Shown: positions 20,421 to 30,292, counted from the stretch's first letter. The stretch: 38,257 bases of DNA from Collinsella sp. (GCA_019414545.1 DXLV01000004.1:1-38257), one strand, 5' to 3'. The notes: generated by a model not told the origin, from the letters alone. Program-made: numbers and translations.

Positions 20421-20425
20421 GCGTC

Positions 20426-21391
20426 TTATTTTATCTTGTCCTGCTCCAGCAGTTCGGACGGTGTGCGATCGGGCTTGCCGCCGCGGAAAATCTCGCGGCC
20501 ATGCAGACGATGCTCCAGGTCACGTTCGGCCTTTTCCTCGTCAATCTTGGTCTGGCTCACCACCGGGTCCTCAATCAACGACGACACCGAGTTCACCTGC
20601 TTCTGAATGCGCTCGGCGATGGTGTCATCCATACTCACGATGCGCATCTTCCAGTCGATACTCGTAGCGTTGGATGAGCTCTTGGTCCACACGAACGTCA
20701 GGATGGCGCTCTGGTGGCCCTGGGCGGGAAACATGCCAAAGAAGGAATCGTGCTGAATGTTGCTATCCTCGTCGATATAGGCGTGAACGTTATACACCAC
20801 GCGGTCGATCTTATCGTTGAGCAACGCGTTGGTCGCAAGCGCCGCGGCCTGAATCTGCCCGTTGGACAGCAGCTCGAGCTCGTTGGCAGACGATGTGTCC
20901 AACACCGTCACCTCGACCGTGCCCGTACGCTCATCGGCTTCATCGACGGTAAAGTCGAGCGGGAACTGCGTAAAGCCGTTGCCCCACTCAAGGCCGCCCT
21001 TCAGCGCCGTCGAAACGGTATCGACCGAAACGCTCTCGGACAGGTTGGCGGTGTTCAGGCGACGCATCACGCCGTAGCCAATCTGCATGCCCACGATCAG
21101 CACCAAAATACCAATGACCACGGCCATCGCGGTCTTCGTAATGGTATGACTCACCTGCGAACCCGAAGGATCATCCTCGGACAGCGGGTCGATATGTTTT
21201 GCCTGGCTCGCGCGGTCCTCGCTGCGCAGCTGCGCTAGCGCCGCTTTGTCACCGCGCTTGGCCGCAGCCTCCTTCTCACGCATGCGCTCGGTTCGCTTTT
21301 TGGCAAGCGTGGGATCCAAGACACCGGATGCATCGATTTCGGAGAATAACTCCGTCACTTCTTCCGGAGTCAAAGGGTTCTTGTCAGCCAT
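20426..21391 (-). CDS. Uncharacterised single-pass membrane protein
   Basis: I do not recognise a named family. The 321 residues comprise a charged N-terminal cytosolic part (1-85) with an Ala/Lys/Glu-rich helix at about 28-60, one transmembrane helix at about 86-109, and an extracytoplasmic domain of about 150 residues with alternating strands (TGTVEVTVLDT, SAILTFVWTKS). The C-terminal tail is rich in Lys, Glu and Arg. It starts 19 bases after the ABC exporter stop, so the two are probably cotranscribed. The function is unknown. Confidence 0.8.
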   Translation of the reverse strand: MADKNPLTPEEVTELFSEIDASGVLDPTLAKKRTERMREKEAAAKRGDKAALAQLRSEDRASQAKHIDPLSEDDPSGSQVSHTITKTAMAVVIGILVLIVGMQIGYGVMRRLNTANLSESVSVDTVSTALKGGLEWGNGFTQFPLDFTVDEADERTGTVEVTVLDTSSANELELLSNGQIQAAALATNALLNDKIDRVVYNVHAYIDEDSNIQHDSFFGMFPAQGHQSAILTFVWTKSSSNATSIDWKMRIVSMDDTIAERIQKQVNSVSSLIEDPVVSQTKIDEEKAERDLEHRLHGREIFRGGKPDRTPSELLEQDKIK

Positions 21392-21410
21392 AAACTTCCT
21401 GTCATATCAA

Positions 21411-23183
21411 TCAGTCGAGCTCGTGCGCACGCGCACCTTCGAACTGCATTCGATAGTAACGGGCATAGGTGCCGCCACGGGCGAGAAGCTGTTCATGCGT
21501 GCCACGTTCCACAACGCGACCATGCTCAACGGTCGCAATCTCATCGGCGTGTTTAATGGTCGAGAGACGGTGGGCGATGATGATTGTGGTACGGCCGCGT
21601 GCCAGCTCTTCGAGCGACTCCTGGACCGCCTCCTCGCTCTCGTTATCCAAAGCACTCGTCGCCTCGTCCAAGATCAAGATTTTGGGATTCTTGAGAAACA
21701 CACGCGCGATGGCAACGCGCTGTTTCTGTCCGCCCGAAAGACGGCTGCCGCGCTCGCCCACGACCGTGTCATAGCCCTGTGGAAGCGACTCGATAAAGGC
21801 ATCGATGTTGGCGCGACGGGCGGCCTCGGCGATCTCTCCTGCCGTAGCGCCCGGCTTGCCGTAGGCGATGTTCTCGCCAATCGTGCCGTCAAACAGATAG
21901 ACATCCTGCTGCACCAGGCCGATGGCGCGACGCAGGCTCTGCTGCGTCACATCGCGCACGTCCTGGCCGTCGATGCTAATGGATCCGGCGGCCACGTCAT
22001 AAAAGCGCGGCAGCAGCGAACAGGTCGTGGACTTGCCACCGCCCGAAGGGCCAACCAAAGCGATGGTCTGCCCGGGCTTGATGGACAGGTCCATATGGTC
22101 GATAACGGGACGCTCGTCGGCATCGCCCTCGCCCAGCTCAACATCCTCGTAGTTAAAGCACACGTCGTGATACTCCACGGCGCCGGCAGTCACCTGCAGA
22201 TCTGTAGCGCCCGGCTTGTCCTGGATATCCGGCGCGGTCGAGAGCACCTCGTCCATACGCTTAAAGCCGGCGATAGCCTTCTGATACGTTTCGGCCGAAT
22301 TGACGAGTGTCTCGAGCGGCGTGCAGAACAGCGAAATGTAGAGCGCGAAGGTTGCCATATCGACTGCCTGCAGCTGGCCTTGGGCAACCAGCCAACCGCC
22401 CAGCAGCACCACGATCACATAGAGCACACCCGAGAGCAGGCCATACGTCGCGGTATAGACGCCCATGGCGTGATACATGTTCTCCTTGGACGAAAGATAG
22501 CGATTGTTGGAGGCGCGGAACTTGAAACGTTCGGTCTCCTCATTGGCAAAGCTCTTGACCACGCGCATGCCCGCCAGCGAATCCTGCAGCTGCGCATTGA
22601 TGCCGCTGATCTTTTTGCGGTTGTCGCTAAAGACCTCGCGCATGCGCATGTTCTGCCAAAACATGATGACCGCAAACGCCGCCGTCACCACGGCCATGGC
22701 GAGCGCCAGCACCGGGGCGATGGTAAAGAGGATCACAAACGAGCCGATAATCTCGATGCCGCAGATGATGATCCACTCGGGCACGTGGTGCGCCGCCTCG
22801 CAGATATCGAACAGGTCGTTGACCACGCGGCTCATCATGTCGCCCGAGCTGTTGCGGTCGAAGTACGCAAAGCTAAAGCGCTCATACTGGTCGAACAGGT
22901 CCTCGCGCATTTTGGACTCCATACGCGCGCCCATCACGTGACCCCAATAGCTCACAAAATAGCGGCAGGCGCAGCGGATGGCATACATCAGCACCAAGCC
23001 CACCGCGATCATGCCGAGCGCCTGCATAATGGCAGCCTGACCCTGGGTAAACAGCCCACCGGTCAGATTGCGCAGGATAATGGGGAACGCCAGGTCAATG
23101 GCGGCAAGCACCAGAGCACAAACAGTATCAGCAACAAAAAGCCCCATCTGGGGCTTGTAATACGAAAGAAACCTCTTCAGCAT
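21411..23183 (-). CDS. ABC exporter half-transporter (permease fused to ATPase)
   Basis: The 590-residue protein of the MsbA/LmrA-like type has six transmembrane helices in the first 310 residues or so, then a nucleotide-binding domain: Walker A GPSGGGKST at about 378, signature LSGGQ at about 482, Walker B ILILDEATSALD at about 502, and the H-loop His in IIAHRLST. It probably acts as a homodimer exporting a lipid, peptide or drug; the substrate cannot be told. I start at MLKRFLSYYKPQ, where homologues usually begin. The frame stays open 33 codons upstream to an ATG with a strong AGGAGG site inside an inverted repeat, so a longer form is possible. Confidence 0.92.
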   Translation of the reverse strand: MLKRFLSYYKPQMGLFVADTVCALVLAAIDLAFPIILRNLTGGLFTQGQAAIMQALGMIAVGLVLMYAIRCACRYFVSYWGHVMGARMESKMREDLFDQYERFSFAYFDRNSSGDMMSRVVNDLFDICEAAHHVPEWIIICGIEIIGSFVILFTIAPVLALAMAVVTAAFAVIMFWQNMRMREVFSDNRKKISGINAQLQDSLAGMRVVKSFANEETERFKFRASNNRYLSSKENMYHAMGVYTATYGLLSGVLYVIVVLLGGWLVAQGQLQAVDMATFALYISLFCTPLETLVNSAETYQKAIAGFKRMDEVLSTAPDIQDKPGATDLQVTAGAVEYHDVCFNYEDVELGEGDADERPVIDHMDLSIKPGQTIALVGPSGGGKSTTCSLLPRFYDVAAGSISIDGQDVRDVTQQSLRRAIGLVQQDVYLFDGTIGENIAYGKPGATAGEIAEAARRANIDAFIESLPQGYDTVVGERGSRLSGGQKQRVAIARVFLKNPKILILDEATSALDNESEEAVQESLEELARGRTTIIIAHRLSTIKHADEIATVEHGRVVERGTHEQLLARGGTYARYYRMQFEGARAHELD

Positions 23184-23230
23184 AATCACCTTACGCGGTT
23201 TTACCAAACCGCGTTTCATCTCGACGCTGC

Positions 23231-23328
23231 AAGTGCTCCATTTGGACAATCTGGCCTTCAATCGTCGGTCGCGTATACCCATACGCTTCCCTCCTCTTTT
23301 AGGCCACCTTGTCTCAAATGGAGCACTT
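23231..23328. repeat. 98-bp inverted repeat with long arms before the ABC exporter
   Basis: The perfect 14-bp arms AAGTGCTCCATTTG and its complement extend, with one indel and a two-base mismatch, to 27-28 bp (GACAA, TGGCCT). The 43-bp centre holds a nested GCGTAT/ATACGC hairpin and an AGGAGG followed by an ATG. It may be a MITE-like insertion or an operator/attenuator for the exporter. Confidence 0.6.
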
Positions 23329-23348
23329 TCGCTGACTTACACAAACCT

Positions 23349-23364
23349 GCGGGATCATTCCCGC
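23349..23364 (-). terminator. Small hairpin after the NUDIX gene
   Basis: GCGGGA and TCCCGC with a 4-nt loop, four bases after the NUDIX stop. The T-tract is poor, so termination is uncertain. Confidence 0.3.
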
Positions 23365-23367
23365 TCG

Positions 23368-24063
23368 TTAAATCTCCGCTCCGCCCAGCCTGTGTGCGAT
23401 GCTGTCGCAGGCAAGCGCGCCTACAACGGTCTTGGCGTCTTCGATCTTGCCGTCGAGCACGGCGTCGATCAGCTCGTGCAGCGGCACCAGGTCCACGTTG
23501 ACAAACTCGTCATCATCGGGGTTGGGCGCATCAAACTCGAGCTTGGTAGCCAAGTAGATGTGGATGATCTCATCGCAAAAACCGCATGACGTGACAATCG
23601 ACGTCAAAAAGCGAATACGACCGGCCCTAAAGCCCGTCTCCTCATGCAGTTCGCGCTTGGCGCAATCGAGCGGGTCCTCGCCCGGGTCGAGCTTGCCGGC
23701 GGGAATCTCGACCGTCACGCGGTCGATGGCGGTGCGGTACTGACGCACCAGTACGATCTTGCCGCTCTCGGTCAGTGCCACAACGGCCGCCGCACCCGGA
23801 TGGCGAACGATATCGCGGGCGCTGCGGCGACCGTTGGGCAGCTCAACCTCAAGACGGTGGACGTCGAGGATCTTGCCCTTCCAGGCGCACTCCTCCGAAA
23901 GAATCTTCTCGTGCAGCTCGGCATCGTGCGGGTCGTCGTCGCCCAGCACCAACGCCGGCTCGTCAGCGACCTCGCCACCAGGCTCGCCCTCGGCGTGCCC
24001 ATACATGCGGCTGTCCTCCTCGACGATCTGCGCATCCACGAGTTCTTCGTTCTTCTCGTCCAT
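23368..24063 (-). CDS. NUDIX hydrolase, ADP-ribose pyrophosphatase type
   Basis: The 231-residue protein has an acidic N-terminal extension of about 55 residues, then the NUDIX domain. The NUDIX box is complete: GKLDPGEDPLDCAKRELHEETGF, with the metal-binding Glu residues present. The flanking VRQYRTAIDRVTVEIPAG is typical of ADP-ribose or ADP-sugar pyrophosphatases, which cleave ADP-ribose to AMP and ribose 5-phosphate. I chose the second ATG (24063), nine bases after AGAGGA; the first is too close to that site. It follows purD by 21 bp, so it is likely in the same operon. Confidence 0.88.
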   Translation of the reverse strand: MDEKNEELVDAQIVEEDSRMYGHAEGEPGGEVADEPALVLGDDDPHDAELHEKILSEECAWKGKILDVHRLEVELPNGRRSARDIVRHPGAAAVVALTESGKIVLVRQYRTAIDRVTVEIPAGKLDPGEDPLDCAKRELHEETGFRAGRIRFLTSIVTSCGFCDEIIHIYLATKLEFDAPNPDDDEFVNVDLVPLHELIDAVLDGKIEDAKTVVGALACDSIAHRLGGAEI

Positions 24064-24084
24064 CCGTCTCATTCCTCTCGGATT

Positions 24085-25389
24085 TTAGGCATCCCAGGCG
24101 TCGCGGCCGCGCAGCGCGCGCAAGCCGATGTCGTGACGCAGGGTCTTGCCCTCAAAATCAATCTTCTCGCAGGCCTCGTAGGCAAGGTTGCGAGCGTTCT
24201 CGAACGTGTCGCCCAGAGCGGTCACGGCAAGCACGCGGCCACCATTGGTCACGAGCTGGCCGTCCACCACGGCAGTGCCCGCGTGGTACACCGTCACGTT
24301 CTCCATGGCCTCGGCATCCTCAATACCGGTGATGACCTTGCCTTTCTCGTAGCTGCCGGGGTAGCCCGCGCTCGTCAGGACAACGGCCACGGCCCACTCG
24401 TCGCGCCAGTCGAGTTCAATCTGGTCGAGCTCGCAGTTGGCGCAGGCGAGCATGACCTCGACCAGATCGTTCTTAAGGCGCGGCAGCACGACCTGCGTCT
24501 CGGGGTCGCCAAAGCGGGCATTGAACTCCAGCACCTTGGGGCCGGCAGGCGTGAGCATAAAGCCGCCATACAGGCAGCCGCGGTAGTCGATGCCCTCGGC
24601 AGCAAGCTCGGCCGCGGTCTGCTCCATGACCTTCACCATGGTGGCGTGCTCCTCGTCAGTCACGATGGGCACCGGGCTGTAGACGCCCATGCCGCCGGTG
24701 TTGGGGCCCTTGTCGCCCTCGAGCGCGCGCTTGTGGTCCTGCGAGGTGGCCATGGGGCGCACGGTCTTGCCGTCGGTAAAGGCCAGCAGCGAGCACTCGG
24801 GGCCGGTCAGCATCTCCTCGATGACCACGGTGTTGCCGGCGTCGCCAAAGGTGCCGCCAAAGCACTCGCGCACGGCCTCCTCGGCCTGCTCAAGTTCGGT
24901 CGCCACGATAACGCCCTTGCCCGCGGCAAGGCCGTCGGCCTTGACGACCAACGGAGCGCCCTGCTCACGCACGTAGGCGAGAGCCGAAGCCTCGTCGGTA
25001 AATGAACCATAGGCTGCCGTCGGGATACCGGCGCGCTCCATGAGCTGCTTGGAGAACAGTTTGGAGCCCTCCATCTGGGCGCCCTCGGCACCCGGGCCAA
25101 AGCAGGGAATACCCGCCGCGCGCACGGCGTCGGCCACGCCCGCCACGAGCGGAGCCTCGGGACCAATTACCACGAGTCCGCATCCGTGGCTCTGAGCAAA
25201 CGCCGCCACGGCCGCAGGATCGCAGTCGTCGAGAACAACGTTCTCGCCGCAGCTCGCGGTGCCGCCGTTGCCCGGCGCGATGTAGAGCTTGCCGGCGCGC
25301 GGTGATGCTGCGAGCTTTGCTGCCAAAGCATGCTCGCGGCCGCCGCTGCCCAACAACAGGATGTCGATGGTTTGAGTGTCCGCCTTCAA
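24085..25389 (-). CDS. purD: Phosphoribosylamine-glycine ligase (GAR synthetase)
   Basis: Step 2 of purine synthesis: phosphoribosylamine, glycine and ATP give GAR. The 434-residue ATP-grasp enzyme has the N-domain ILLLGSGGREHALA, then VIGPEAPLVAG, the ATP-grasp core LVVKADGLAAGKGV and the C-terminal EFNARFGDPETQ. The start is a TTG (MKADTQTIDI), preceded by GAGGAGG with a five-base spacer; no ATG with a good site is available, and the upstream open frame is non-homologous. It follows purA after a hairpin-rich gap. Confidence 0.95.
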   Translation of the reverse strand: MKADTQTIDILLLGSGGREHALAAKLAASPRAGKLYIAPGNGGTASCGENVVLDDCDPAAVAAFAQSHGCGLVVIGPEAPLVAGVADAVRAAGIPCFGPGAEGAQMEGSKLFSKQLMERAGIPTAAYGSFTDEASALAYVREQGAPLVVKADGLAAGKGVIVATELEQAEEAVRECFGGTFGDAGNTVVIEEMLTGPECSLLAFTDGKTVRPMATSQDHKRALEGDKGPNTGGMGVYSPVPIVTDEEHATMVKVMEQTAAELAAEGIDYRGCLYGGFMLTPAGPKVLEFNARFGDPETQVVLPRLKNDLVEVMLACANCELDQIELDWRDEWAVAVVLTSAGYPGSYEKGKVITGIEDAEAMENVTVYHAGTAVVDGQLVTNGGRVLAVTALGDTFENARNLAYEACEKIDFEGKTLRHDIGLRALRGRDAWDA

Positions 25390-25429
25390 GGGTGCCTCCT
25401 CTATGGATGAATAGCCCGCTCCGCGCGAG

Positions 25430-25485
25430 CCCTTTGCAAGCAAATATACCCCTCGGCCGCCCACTTGGGCTGCAAAGGGGTATAT
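25430..25485 (-). promoter_or_regulatory. Two mutually exclusive hairpins between purA and purD
   Basis: ATATACCCCT (25444-25453) pairs perfectly with AGGGGTATAT (25476-25485), and CCCTTTGCA (25430-25438) pairs perfectly with TGCAAAGGG (25471-25479). The right arms overlap, so only one can form at a time. The first is followed by TTTGC on the minus strand, like a weak terminator. An attenuator or partial terminator is possible; there is no known riboswitch core. Confidence 0.45.
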
Positions 25486-25507
25486 CGCAATAACCAAATG
25501 ATCCCGA

Positions 25508-26794
<1,287 letters not shown>

Positions 26795-26860
26795 GTTTAC
26801 TCCTTACATTCATGGACTGTCTACGCGCCACGCCGGCACGCAGAAGCACAAAACATTCCC

Positions 26861-26889
26861 AGTATACCCGTGCAACGGGTGCCTGTCCT
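26861..26889 (-). promoter_or_regulatory. purA: Candidate purA promoter with palindromic spacer
   Basis: AGGACA, 17 bp and TATACT on the minus strand; the -35 overlaps the dnaB stop codon. The spacer holds ACCCGT-TGC-ACGGGT, a perfect 6-bp dyad touching the -10, a natural place for a repressor or a hairpin. Confidence 0.4.
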
Positions 26890-28279
26890 ACTCCTCGGCA
26901 TGTGCCCCATCAAGCTCATAGAACTTCGTGGATGCCGGCAGGAACATCAGGTCGACGTCGCCGATCGGGCCCGAACGGTTCTTGGCCACGACAATACGCG
27001 TAACGCCCTCGTCGGGTCGATCGTCGCGCGAGGCTTCGGCCTCGTCGGCGGAGCGGTCCAAGAACATAACGATATCGGCGTCCTGCTCGATGGAGCCCGA
27101 TTCACGAAGGTCGGAAAGCTGCGGGCGCTTGCCGGTACGGGATTCGACCTGACGCGAGAGCTGCGACAGCGCGATGAGCGGGATCTTGAGCTCCTTGGCC
27201 ATGATCTTCAGACCACGCGACATCTCGGAGACCTCGACGGTACGGCTCTCGGAGCGGCGTCCCGGCGGAGGACTCACCAGCTGCAGGTAGTCCAGGATGA
27301 TGATGGCCTTCTCCTTGTTGTGGAGCATGCGGCGGCTCTTGGCGCGAATCTCGGTCACTGTGGTGCCGGGCGTATCGTCAATCAGAATATCGAGCTTGGA
27401 CAAGGTCTGCGTGGCCTCGTTGATATTGGCCCACTGCTCGGGGCTAATGCGGCCCATGCGGAAGTCACTGATCGAGATCATGGCGTAGGCGCAAATCAGA
27501 CGCTGGGCAATTTCCTTGCCCGACATCTCCAGCGAGAAGAAGCCGACGGTATAACCGGCAGCGGCAGCGTTGAGCGCCAGATTCAGGGCGAACGACGTCT
27601 TACCCACAGCAGGGCGGGCGCCGATGATGATGAGCTGGCCCTCGCGAAAACCCATGAGCATGCGGTCGAGCGACGGGAAGCCCGTGGGCACGCCCGCAGC
27701 CTGGCCGCCTGCCTGGCACACTTCCTCGGCCTCGTTATAGGCCTCGACCATAAACTCGGTCAGCGTCTTGTAGCTCGACTTGACCTCGCGCGCCGTGACC
27801 TTGAGCAACTTGCTCTCGGCCAGCTCCACGACCTCTTTGGTATCGGTGGGAGCGTTATAGGCCAGCGCGTTGATCTCGTTGGTGGCGCCGATCAGCTCAC
27901 GCAGCATCGAATCGCGGCGAACGATAGCGGCATGGTGCTGCCAGTTGACGAGCGACAGGGTCTGACCCATCAACTCCAAAATGTAGGCCTCGCCGCCCAC
28001 GGCATCAAGCTTGTTGATGCTTCGCAGGTAATCGATCAGCGAGATGGAGTCGATGGGAATGCGGCTGTTGTACATATCGACCATCGCGGTATAGATGGTC
28101 TTATGAATGGGCCGGTAGAAGTCATCGGGCTGCAGCTCGACCTGGGCCTCTTCGACCACCTCGGGCGATAGCAGCATAGCGGCCAGTACATTGGCCTCTG
28201 CATCTTGGTTTTGGGGAAGACCCAACTTGGAGCCGCGGTCCTCAACCGTCAGCCCGGTCTCCCTATCGTCATATGCCAT
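26888..28279 (-). CDS. dnaB: Replicative DNA helicase
   Basis: Hexameric fork helicase. The 463-residue protein has an N-terminal helical domain (LPQNQDAEANVLAAMLLSP) and a RecA-like C-terminal domain with Walker A GARPAVGKTSF, Walker B IIILDYLQL and the QLSRQVESR, DLRESGSIEQDAD motifs. No intein is present. I chose the ATG at 28279, six bases after GAGG, over the ATGs four and two codons upstream. It follows rplI after a terminator, the common order rpsF-ssb-rpsR-rplI-dnaB. Confidence 0.96.
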   Translation of the reverse strand: MAYDDRETGLTVEDRGSKLGLPQNQDAEANVLAAMLLSPEVVEEAQVELQPDDFYRPIHKTIYTAMVDMYNSRIPIDSISLIDYLRSINKLDAVGGEAYILELMGQTLSLVNWQHHAAIVRRDSMLRELIGATNEINALAYNAPTDTKEVVELAESKLLKVTAREVKSSYKTLTEFMVEAYNEAEEVCQAGGQAAGVPTGFPSLDRMLMGFREGQLIIIGARPAVGKTSFALNLALNAAAAGYTVGFFSLEMSGKEIAQRLICAYAMISISDFRMGRISPEQWANINEATQTLSKLDILIDDTPGTTVTEIRAKSRRMLHNKEKAIIILDYLQLVSPPPGRRSESRTVEVSEMSRGLKIMAKELKIPLIALSQLSRQVESRTGKRPQLSDLRESGSIEQDADIVMFLDRSADEAEASRDDRPDEGVTRIVVAKNRSGPIGDVDLMFLPASTKFYELDGAHAEE

Positions 28280-28430
28280 GAGCATCCTCATTCATATCGC
28301 TTGCGAGCATCCATAGTATCAGCCACGGTCCCAAAACGCGCCGCGCGCCGCCAATCATCACCGAACCAAACGGATGAACGGTCCTGTATATAGGACTTCG
28401 ACGCAACGTTCACCATGAAACTCACTCAGC

Positions 28431-28472
28431 GCAAAAAACAAAAGGGCGCCCCGGTTTCCCAGAGCGCCCTTC
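28431..28472 (-). terminator. Terminator after rplI
   Basis: AAGGGCGC and GCGCCCTT arms with an inner CC/GG pairing, then TTTTGTTTTTT on the minus strand. It ends the rpsF-ssb-rpsR-rplI transcript. Confidence 0.85.
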
Positions 28473-28503
28473 TTAGAACAAGATTGCTGCGTTGCAGCAA
28501 ATG

Positions 28504-29043
28504 CTACTCGGCAGCAGCCTCAGTCTCGACCTCGGCGGTCTCGGCCTCGGCGACCTCAGCGGCCTCCTCGACCTCAGCCTCGGCAGCAAGCTCCTCGGCG
28601 GTAACGCCGACGAGAACGACAACCTCGGCCTTGATCTCGCGGTACAGCGAGATGGCAACGGTGTGGGCACCGGCAACCTTGATGGGCTTACCGAGCTCGA
28701 CGCGCTTGCGGTCGATGTCCATACCGAGCTGAGCCTTGATGGCGTCAGCGATCATAGCGGCGGTAACGGAGCCAAAGAGGATGCCCTCGTCGCCGACCTT
28801 GACGTCAACGGTGACCTGCTTGCCCTCGAGGGCAGCCTTGGTCTCGTTGGCGGTAGCCAGACGGACGGCCTCGCGCTTGGCGATGTTGTTGCGACGCTCG
28901 TCAAGCTGCTTGAGGTTGCCCTTGGTAGCGGCAACAGCGAGCTTCTTGGGGAACAGGAAGTTCTCAGCGTAACCCTGAGCGACCTCTACGACGTCACCCT
29001 CTCCGCCCTTGCCCTTGATCTCATCGAGAAGAATAACCTTCAT
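28504..29043 (-). CDS. rplI: 50S ribosomal protein L9
   Basis: The 179-residue protein has the N-domain MKVILLDEIKGKGGEGDVVEVAQGYAENFLFP, the connecting helix (LDERRNNIAKREA) and the C-domain. A C-terminal tail of about 30 residues made almost only of Ala, Glu, Val and Thr takes it past the usual 148-150. The start is preceded by AAGGGAG. Last gene of the rpsF operon. Confidence 0.96.
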   Translation of the reverse strand: MKVILLDEIKGKGGEGDVVEVAQGYAENFLFPKKLAVAATKGNLKQLDERRNNIAKREAVRLATANETKAALEGKQVTVDVKVGDEGILFGSVTAAMIADAIKAQLGMDIDRKRVELGKPIKVAGAHTVAISLYREIKAEVVVLVGVTAEELAAEAEVEEAAEVAEAETAEVETEAAAE

Positions 29044-29058
29044 GATGCGTCTCCCTTC

Positions 29059-29325
29059 TTAGCCGCGGTCGCGGTTGCCACGAGAGGAAACCACGGGGAC
29101 GGTGTACGGCAGGAGAGCCATCTCGCGGGCGCGCTTGATGGCGTTGGCGATGTCATGCTGATGCTGCGTGCAAGCGCCAGTGACGCGACGGGGCTTGATC
29201 TTGCCACGGTCGGTCATGTACTTACGGAGAAGCTGAGTGTCCTTATAGTCGATGAACTCAGTGTTCTCCTTGCAGAACTGGCAGTACTTACGACGCGGCT
29301 GACGTGCAGAAAAATCATTAGCCAT
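29059..29325 (-). CDS. rpsR: 30S ribosomal protein S18 (zinc-binding, Cys-containing form)
   Basis: The 88-residue protein starts MANDFSARQPRRKYCQFC. The CQFC pair and the later TGACTQHQHD show the Cys/His set of the zinc-binding S18 form. The core IDYKDTQLLRKYMTDRGKIKPRR is conserved. I chose the inner ATG after AAAGG rather than the upstream one in the open frame. It partners with S6 on the platform of the small subunit. Confidence 0.96.
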   Translation of the reverse strand: MANDFSARQPRRKYCQFCKENTEFIDYKDTQLLRKYMTDRGKIKPRRVTGACTQHQHDIANAIKRAREMALLPYTVPVVSSRGNRDRG

Positions 29326-29397
29326 GTCAAAATACCTTTCATTTGGCAACTTCGGCGAACCGAAGCCGCCTCTCACTCAAAAATAGGTGAACAACCC

Positions 29398-29850
29398 TTA
29401 GAACGGGATGTCCTCATCGTAGACGTCGACCGCGGGCGGCGTAGCCACCGGTGCGGCAGGACGTGCTGCGGGCGCGGGAGCTGCGGGGGCGTAACCGCCC
29501 TGATCGTAGCCACCCTGGCCACCACGGGAGCTCATAAACTCGATCTCATCGACGATGACCTCAAGCTTGCTCCGGCGCTGGCCGTCGCGCTCCCAAGAGC
29601 TGTAGCGCAGCTTGCCCTCGATCGCGACCTTGTTTCCCTTTGCCAGGAAACGGCTCACGGCCTCGGCGCGGGTGCCGAACATGGTGCAGTCGACAAAGTT
29701 GGGATAGTCCTCCCACTCGCCAGTCTGCGCGTTACGGCGACGATCGTTCACGGCGACGCCAAAGGACAGAACCTGGGTTCCGCCGGCGGTGGCGCGCAGC
29801 TCGGGATCGCGGGTGAGGTTACCGGTGATGTTCACTCGATTGATGCTCAT
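29398..29850 (-). CDS. ssb: Single-stranded DNA-binding protein
   Basis: The 150-residue protein has an OB-fold (VNITGNLTRDPELRATAGGTQVLSFGVAVNDR) in the first 110 residues, a Gly/Gln/Tyr then Pro/Ala-rich linker, and the acidic tip DEDIPF that binds repair and replication partners. It protects ssDNA at forks. It sits between rpsF and rpsR as is usual. Confidence 0.97.
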   Translation of the reverse strand: MSINRVNITGNLTRDPELRATAGGTQVLSFGVAVNDRRRNAQTGEWEDYPNFVDCTMFGTRAEAVSRFLAKGNKVAIEGKLRYSSWERDGQRRSKLEVIVDEIEFMSSRGGQGGYDQGGYAPAAPAPAARPAAPVATPPAVDVYDEDIPF

Positions 29851-29898
29851 TACTCACTACTTCCTCTTGGGGCACAAGCCCAGTCCAAAACGACAGTC

Positions 29899-30192
29899 TT
29901 ACTCCTGGTCGTCGCGACGGACGATCATGTGGCGGACCACAGCGTCGGTGATGCGCAGGACGCGATCAAGCTCGGCGATCTGGGTAGGATCTGCGTGGAA
30001 GTTGATGAGGGTGTAGTCACCATCGGTGAGGTCGTTGATCTCGTAGGCGAGCTTGCGCTTGCCCCACTCGTCAACGGAGTCGACCTTGCCAGCGCCCTCA
30101 GCGATCGTGGTATCGATACGCTTCATAACAGCGAGACGAGTCTCGGGGTCGAGCGACGGGTCAACAAAGAACAGCAGTTCATAAGCCTTCAT
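29899..30192 (-). CDS. rpsF: 30S ribosomal protein S6
   Basis: The 97-residue protein, MKAYELLFFVDPSLDPETRLAVMKRIDTTI, has the expected KRKLAYEINDLTDGDYTLINF core. The start follows a strong AGAGGAGG; a start seven codons earlier lacks this. First gene of the rpsF-ssb-rpsR-rplI operon. Confidence 0.96.
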   Translation of the reverse strand: MKAYELLFFVDPSLDPETRLAVMKRIDTTIAEGAGKVDSVDEWGKRKLAYEINDLTDGDYTLINFHADPTQIAELDRVLRITDAVVRHMIVRRDDQE

Positions 30193-30218
30193 ATTGTCAC
30201 CTCCTCTGGGCAAATGTG

Positions 30219-30247
30219 GCTTCAGGTCGTGAAGGTGCGCCTGAAGC
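30219..30247 (-). promoter_or_regulatory. rpsF: Hairpin in the rpsF 5' leader
   Basis: GCTTCAGG and CCTGAAGC form a perfect 8-bp stem with a 13-nt loop, ending 26 bases before the rpsF start. The position fits an S6:S18 autoregulatory leader, but the diagnostic CCG bulge is not apparent, so this is a tentative reading. Confidence 0.4.
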
Positions 30248-30263
30248 AGGAAAAGACTTGGTA

Positions 30264-30292
30264 ATAATATCTTTCAACCTCCCAGGCTGCAA
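30264..30292 (-). promoter_or_regulatory. rpsF: Promoter of the rpsF operon
   Basis: TTGCAG, a 17-bp spacer and TATTAT on the minus strand, about 72-100 bases before the rpsF start and upstream of the leader hairpin. Confidence 0.55.
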
